A program made the position numbers and the translations under genes. The notes under the pieces are model-generated. The model had not been told where the DNA came from. It saw nothing but the letters and a program-made list of their open reading frames with translations, and ran no database searches. 64,000 bases of DNA, taken from the NCBI GenBank assembly GCA_029207755.1, contig JARCOQ010000001.1:90941637-91005636 (forward strand), given 5' to 3'. This document shows positions 60,961 to 64,000 of the stretch, piece after piece; the first letter of the stretch is position 1, and the number at the start of each line of letters is the position of its first letter. This DNA comes from Chamaea fasciata (taxonomy: Eukaryota; Chordata; Aves; Passeriformes; Sylviidae).

Positions 60961-62994
60961 GGGCCTCAATGAGCATCTGCAGGAACCATCTGCCCCTGCC
61001 CAGGCCCTTTTTGGCAAAGGTGCTTGGCCAGACACCATTGTCCCCACCCTCACTGCTCAGTGGAGATACTCCATCCCAGAAGCAGGATGCTGCTTCTGCT
61101 TTTGTTAACCTGTATGAGATTTCAGTCAGCCCATTTCTTCTGCAAGTCAAGAATAAACCTAAAGACCTGTAATTTCCAGCATCTTGCTTTAATAAATACT
61201 TCTGAATTTAAAGGCAGAGTCAACATTTCTTTGCAGGACGAAAACAACACACTTGTCAGCGTTCAAGATGTTTATTTTCTCAGCAACTGGAATATTTATT
61301 TTACTAAATTTCTTACTGCAAGTTTGCAGACAGTATTCTGGTATCTTACAGATTTTTCCACTCTTCTCTTTAAATAACAAGCACCTGAAGTAATTTCAGG
61401 AATGTTTTCATCTAGTCCAGCTGAAGCTACTGTATTAGTCAACTTTCTGATTTGAAAACAAGGAAGATTAGATCTGCCCAAGTGGTCATGGAGCATCCTC
61501 TCTCTGAAATAGAGGAGCTAATACTAATCCTTATTAGAATCACTATGCTGACAGCCAGGGGCCTTGTTTGTCTGGATTAAGTACCGGCCTCCAAAAGGGT
61601 TATTTTCAAGCTTAGCAGCGGCTAATATAAACTCAGACAATTTTTAGATCTTGCTTTGTCATGTGCCTTGTAATAGGATAACATAGAAAGACCAGAGATG
61701 CATAAAGAGCTTGCTCAGGTCCAAGAAGGCTGTTAGTCCAGAGCTTCTGGAAAAAAGCAGGATGGAATTTACAGCTATGTCTTTGTAATTTCACCTTGGT
61801 TAGACATGCCTGACCACTATACTATGGGTTACCACGTAACTCTAAATGCACGTAACCTCTTCTCCAAATTGCTGATCTCCTTTCCACCTAGCCCTCACCA
61901 TCTTCCTTCTACAGGCTCCATACACTGTTGCCACAAGTGCTCATAAGATCAGCTGTTTATACCTGCAAATCATTCAGATTAACTTGTGGTTTTGCAAGTC
62001 ACCTACCAAAATACTGAATACCAAAAACCTAACTGAAGAGGAACCAATACACTGGATTGTAGGAATTATGCTGGAAGCAATCAAATCAAGATATTAGGAC
62101 TATTTTTCTCTAGAATACAACAGTCAGGGCATTACCTTAAGCATCTGGAAGGTACATACCTGAACAATTTATTCAGTTATCTTTTATCCAGTTAAGCCAT
62201 TCTATTTTTTGAGACTCTCCGAACAGGATTTAGATCCTTGATCAGATGTGCTTCTAATCCAACAGCATCAGGATAAGCAGGTCTTTTTTTTTTACCTTTT
62301 AGTACTGTCTTGCAGCCTTTCTCTCAGTTGCAGAAAGAACTGGAATCCTGTATCAGCTGCAGCCAGACTGGTATGGATTAGCAAGGAAACAGGCCTTTCT
62401 TCTCTGCCGAGGACTGAGTTGTTAGGAGATTTAAACAAAGCATTTGAAGGATGTCAAGCTCATATCCATTCCGAAGTGGCAACTAATGCATATATACAAT
62501 AAACAGAAGTATGCTATCCTTTTCTAAGTTTTCATTAGAATTTAAACTATTTCAAAATGTTTCTGCTTTGGAGTTGTGAATCTTAAAAACACTTCCTGAC
62601 CCATATAATTAAAACTGGCTAGTACATTTACATAAAAATCAAAAGGCAGTTCAAGTATTTGTAAAACATCAAAACTTAATACAAGTAACTTTCTGCTCTT
62701 AAGACTGACTTGGAAATTTCTGATGTTTTTAATTGCAGATTACGAAGTGTTCTTTCTGCTAAGACTGTTCAGAGACAACCCCCCCCCCCCCTCCCCAAAA
62801 CCAAAACAAAACACAAATCAACCTCACAGAAGATATAAAATCCTGGTGCGAGGACATACATTTTAGCAAGTGTCTTCTAAAGTAGAGAAGCCAATACTTT
62901 CTAGCAAATGAGATAAAGACAAACAACCTTGTTCCTCTATAGTTTTGGTTTTTTTACTGTACATGTAAGCAAATGTTAGATTAAAACTGATTTA
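60961..62994. other. Gene-free interval between KDM1B and the next gene
   Basis: No exon, RNA gene or clear mobile element is recognised. A C13 run lies at 62779-62791. Minus-strand AT-rich sequence near 61260-61300 has TTTATT elements but no associated coding sequence. Confidence 0.55.
62779..62791. repeat. C13 homopolymer
   Basis: Thirteen C followed by T and four C. Simple sequence. Confidence 0.9.
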
Positions 62995-64000
62995 CATTTT
63001 TGTGAAAGACATTTATTGAATACAAAAAATCCCCATTACATTCAGCCTTATTATAAATGATTACACGCAAAGATATTCGTGTGTGTAAGATCAACAGTCT
63101 AACTGGCTGAACATTTTTGGAATTTAGATAATTTATGAACCCTTACTTCTCAACTGTACACTAACGAAATTCAAAAAAATATGCTTTGTCTTTCCAGCAA
63201 TGCTAGTCAGAGGGATTCTGTGCTCATGGTGTGAATGGCAGCCCACACTTGGGCAGCTCTTAGTTTCATGATTTTAAGTGTAGGATTTCCCATATTAGAA
63301 ACAAGGAGTATGGAGAAAACCTAAACAAAAATTTATGCAACGAGTTCGCTTTGATCCTAAACGCTGCCAGCCAAAGTTCAAGACTGCAGGCTTTACAAGT
63401 ACCATTGTCCAAGCTGAGGCAATGAAGCTCAGGTTCAGAAAAGCCTTCCCACACTGAAGAGAGGTTAAACACATATTCACATCAGTGCTGCCCAATTTGG
63501 AAGCCCTACTGAGGATTCCCAAAGCCATCAAGCCTCCAGTTGTATATCTTGGATACCGACTTCTGAGATGGTAGGCCATCAGGTCAAGACACCAAGAAAG
63601 AAGATATTTTGCAAAGTGAACTTTAGAAATTTTCCTATTGCATTTGGAGGTATTTTATTTACTACATCCAACATATTGAAACAATTCTGTAGTCTTTGTA
63701 TAAACTACAGGTATAAACCTACAGTTTAGTTTCTGTACAAGGTAAGATGAGACAAATGATGAAACCTCAGCTCATTTTCATGAAACTTCTGCACACCATT
63801 GTTATCCTTGCCTCACTGCTGAACACTGACATTTCATGTCATAAATTCAAAGATACCAAGATTAAAAAACTGATTTGCACAAAAGAAATTTGAAGTAACT
63901 TTATATACACAACAAAAAGCCTTTTAAAAGTACAAAAATAACATCTATATGCAAATTAGTTACCATGCTGTGATAGTTCTTTCAGTGCCTACACATGCAA
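62995..64000 (-). other. Predicted 3' UTR of the next minus-strand gene, probably DEK
   Basis: A minus-strand AATAAA at 63012-63017 marks a likely transcript end near 62995, and a second lies at 63654-63659. No DEK coding segment is visible in the window. The assignment rests on conserved gene order (KDM1B followed by convergent DEK) and on DEK having a 3' UTR longer than 1 kb in mammals. The minus frame at 63295-63579 has no recognisable domain and is taken as non-coding. Confidence 0.4.
63012..63017 (-). terminator. Poly(A) signal of the minus-strand gene at the right edge
   Basis: TTTATT on plus is AATAAA on minus. The opposing KDM1B signals are about 3.6 kb away, giving a convergent pair of genes. 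Confidence 0.45.

Noticed and set aside
60068..60972. Plus-strand frames of 154 and 147 codons and a minus-strand frame of 157 codons
   Set aside because: The GC-rich part matches inverted CR1 landmarks; the frames are repeat-derived or chance.
63295..63579. Minus-strand frame of 94 codons as a DEK or other coding exon
   Set aside because: No DEK-like SAP or C-terminal domain residues, and it lies in the expected 3' UTR.
1..64000. CRISPR arrays, operons, tRNA or rRNA genes, viral genes
   Set aside because: No regularly spaced repeats, no cloverleaf or rRNA segments recognised by eye, and the spliced gene structure shows this is vertebrate nuclear DNA.

Overview
This window is vertebrate, almost certainly avian, nuclear DNA. 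The evidence is spliced genes with GT-AG introns, three CpG-rich promoters, an AT-rich background, and several degenerate CR1 LINEs, the dominant interspersed repeat of bird genomes. The gene order (KIF13A, NHLRC1 and TPMT on minus, KDM1B on plus) matches the conserved vertebrate block around human 6p22.3. I cannot name the species from the sequence alone.

Layout. Positions 1-1222 (minus) hold the first two coding exons of KIF13A, a kinesin-3 motor, starting in a CpG island at about 640-1900. Positions 1.9-17.1 kb hold no recognisable gene, only a sense-oriented CR1 fragment, short tandem duplications and homopolymers. NHLRC1 (malin, a RING E3 ligase) is an intact single-exon gene at 17112-18269 (minus). 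Its upstream side carries a 20-bp tandem repeat and two separate minus-strand CR1 insertions (18.6-19.0 kb and 19.65-20.9 kb). TPMT (thiopurine S-methyltransferase) occupies 21558-31223 (minus); its eight coding exons join without a frameshift into 246 residues. KDM1B (LSD2/AOF1, histone H3K4 demethylase) occupies 34577-56549 (plus); its twenty coding exons join into 820 residues. TPMT and KDM1B are head to head and share a CpG island at about 31.44-32.29 kb. The KDM1B 3' UTR probably runs to about 59.4 kb. Positions 59.4-63.0 kb are gene-free apart from a CR1 remnant. A minus-strand poly(A) signal at 63012 suggests that the last kilobase is the 3' UTR of the next gene, which conserved gene order predicts to be DEK.

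The genes are not an operon or a single pathway: KIF13A is vesicle transport, NHLRC1 is glycogen quality control, TPMT is xenobiotic methylation and KDM1B is chromatin. The only clear functional coupling visible is the shared TPMT/KDM1B promoter. All joined exons keep frame and keep the known zinc, FAD, SAM and catalytic residues, so the four genes look functional. I found no evidence of an unknown biological system. The observations most worth following are regulatory: the divergent promoter with a candidate extra KDM1B leader exon and uORF, a 39-nt in-frame KDM1B exon that carries a zinc ligand, and a poly(A) hexamer inside the last NHLRC1 codons.
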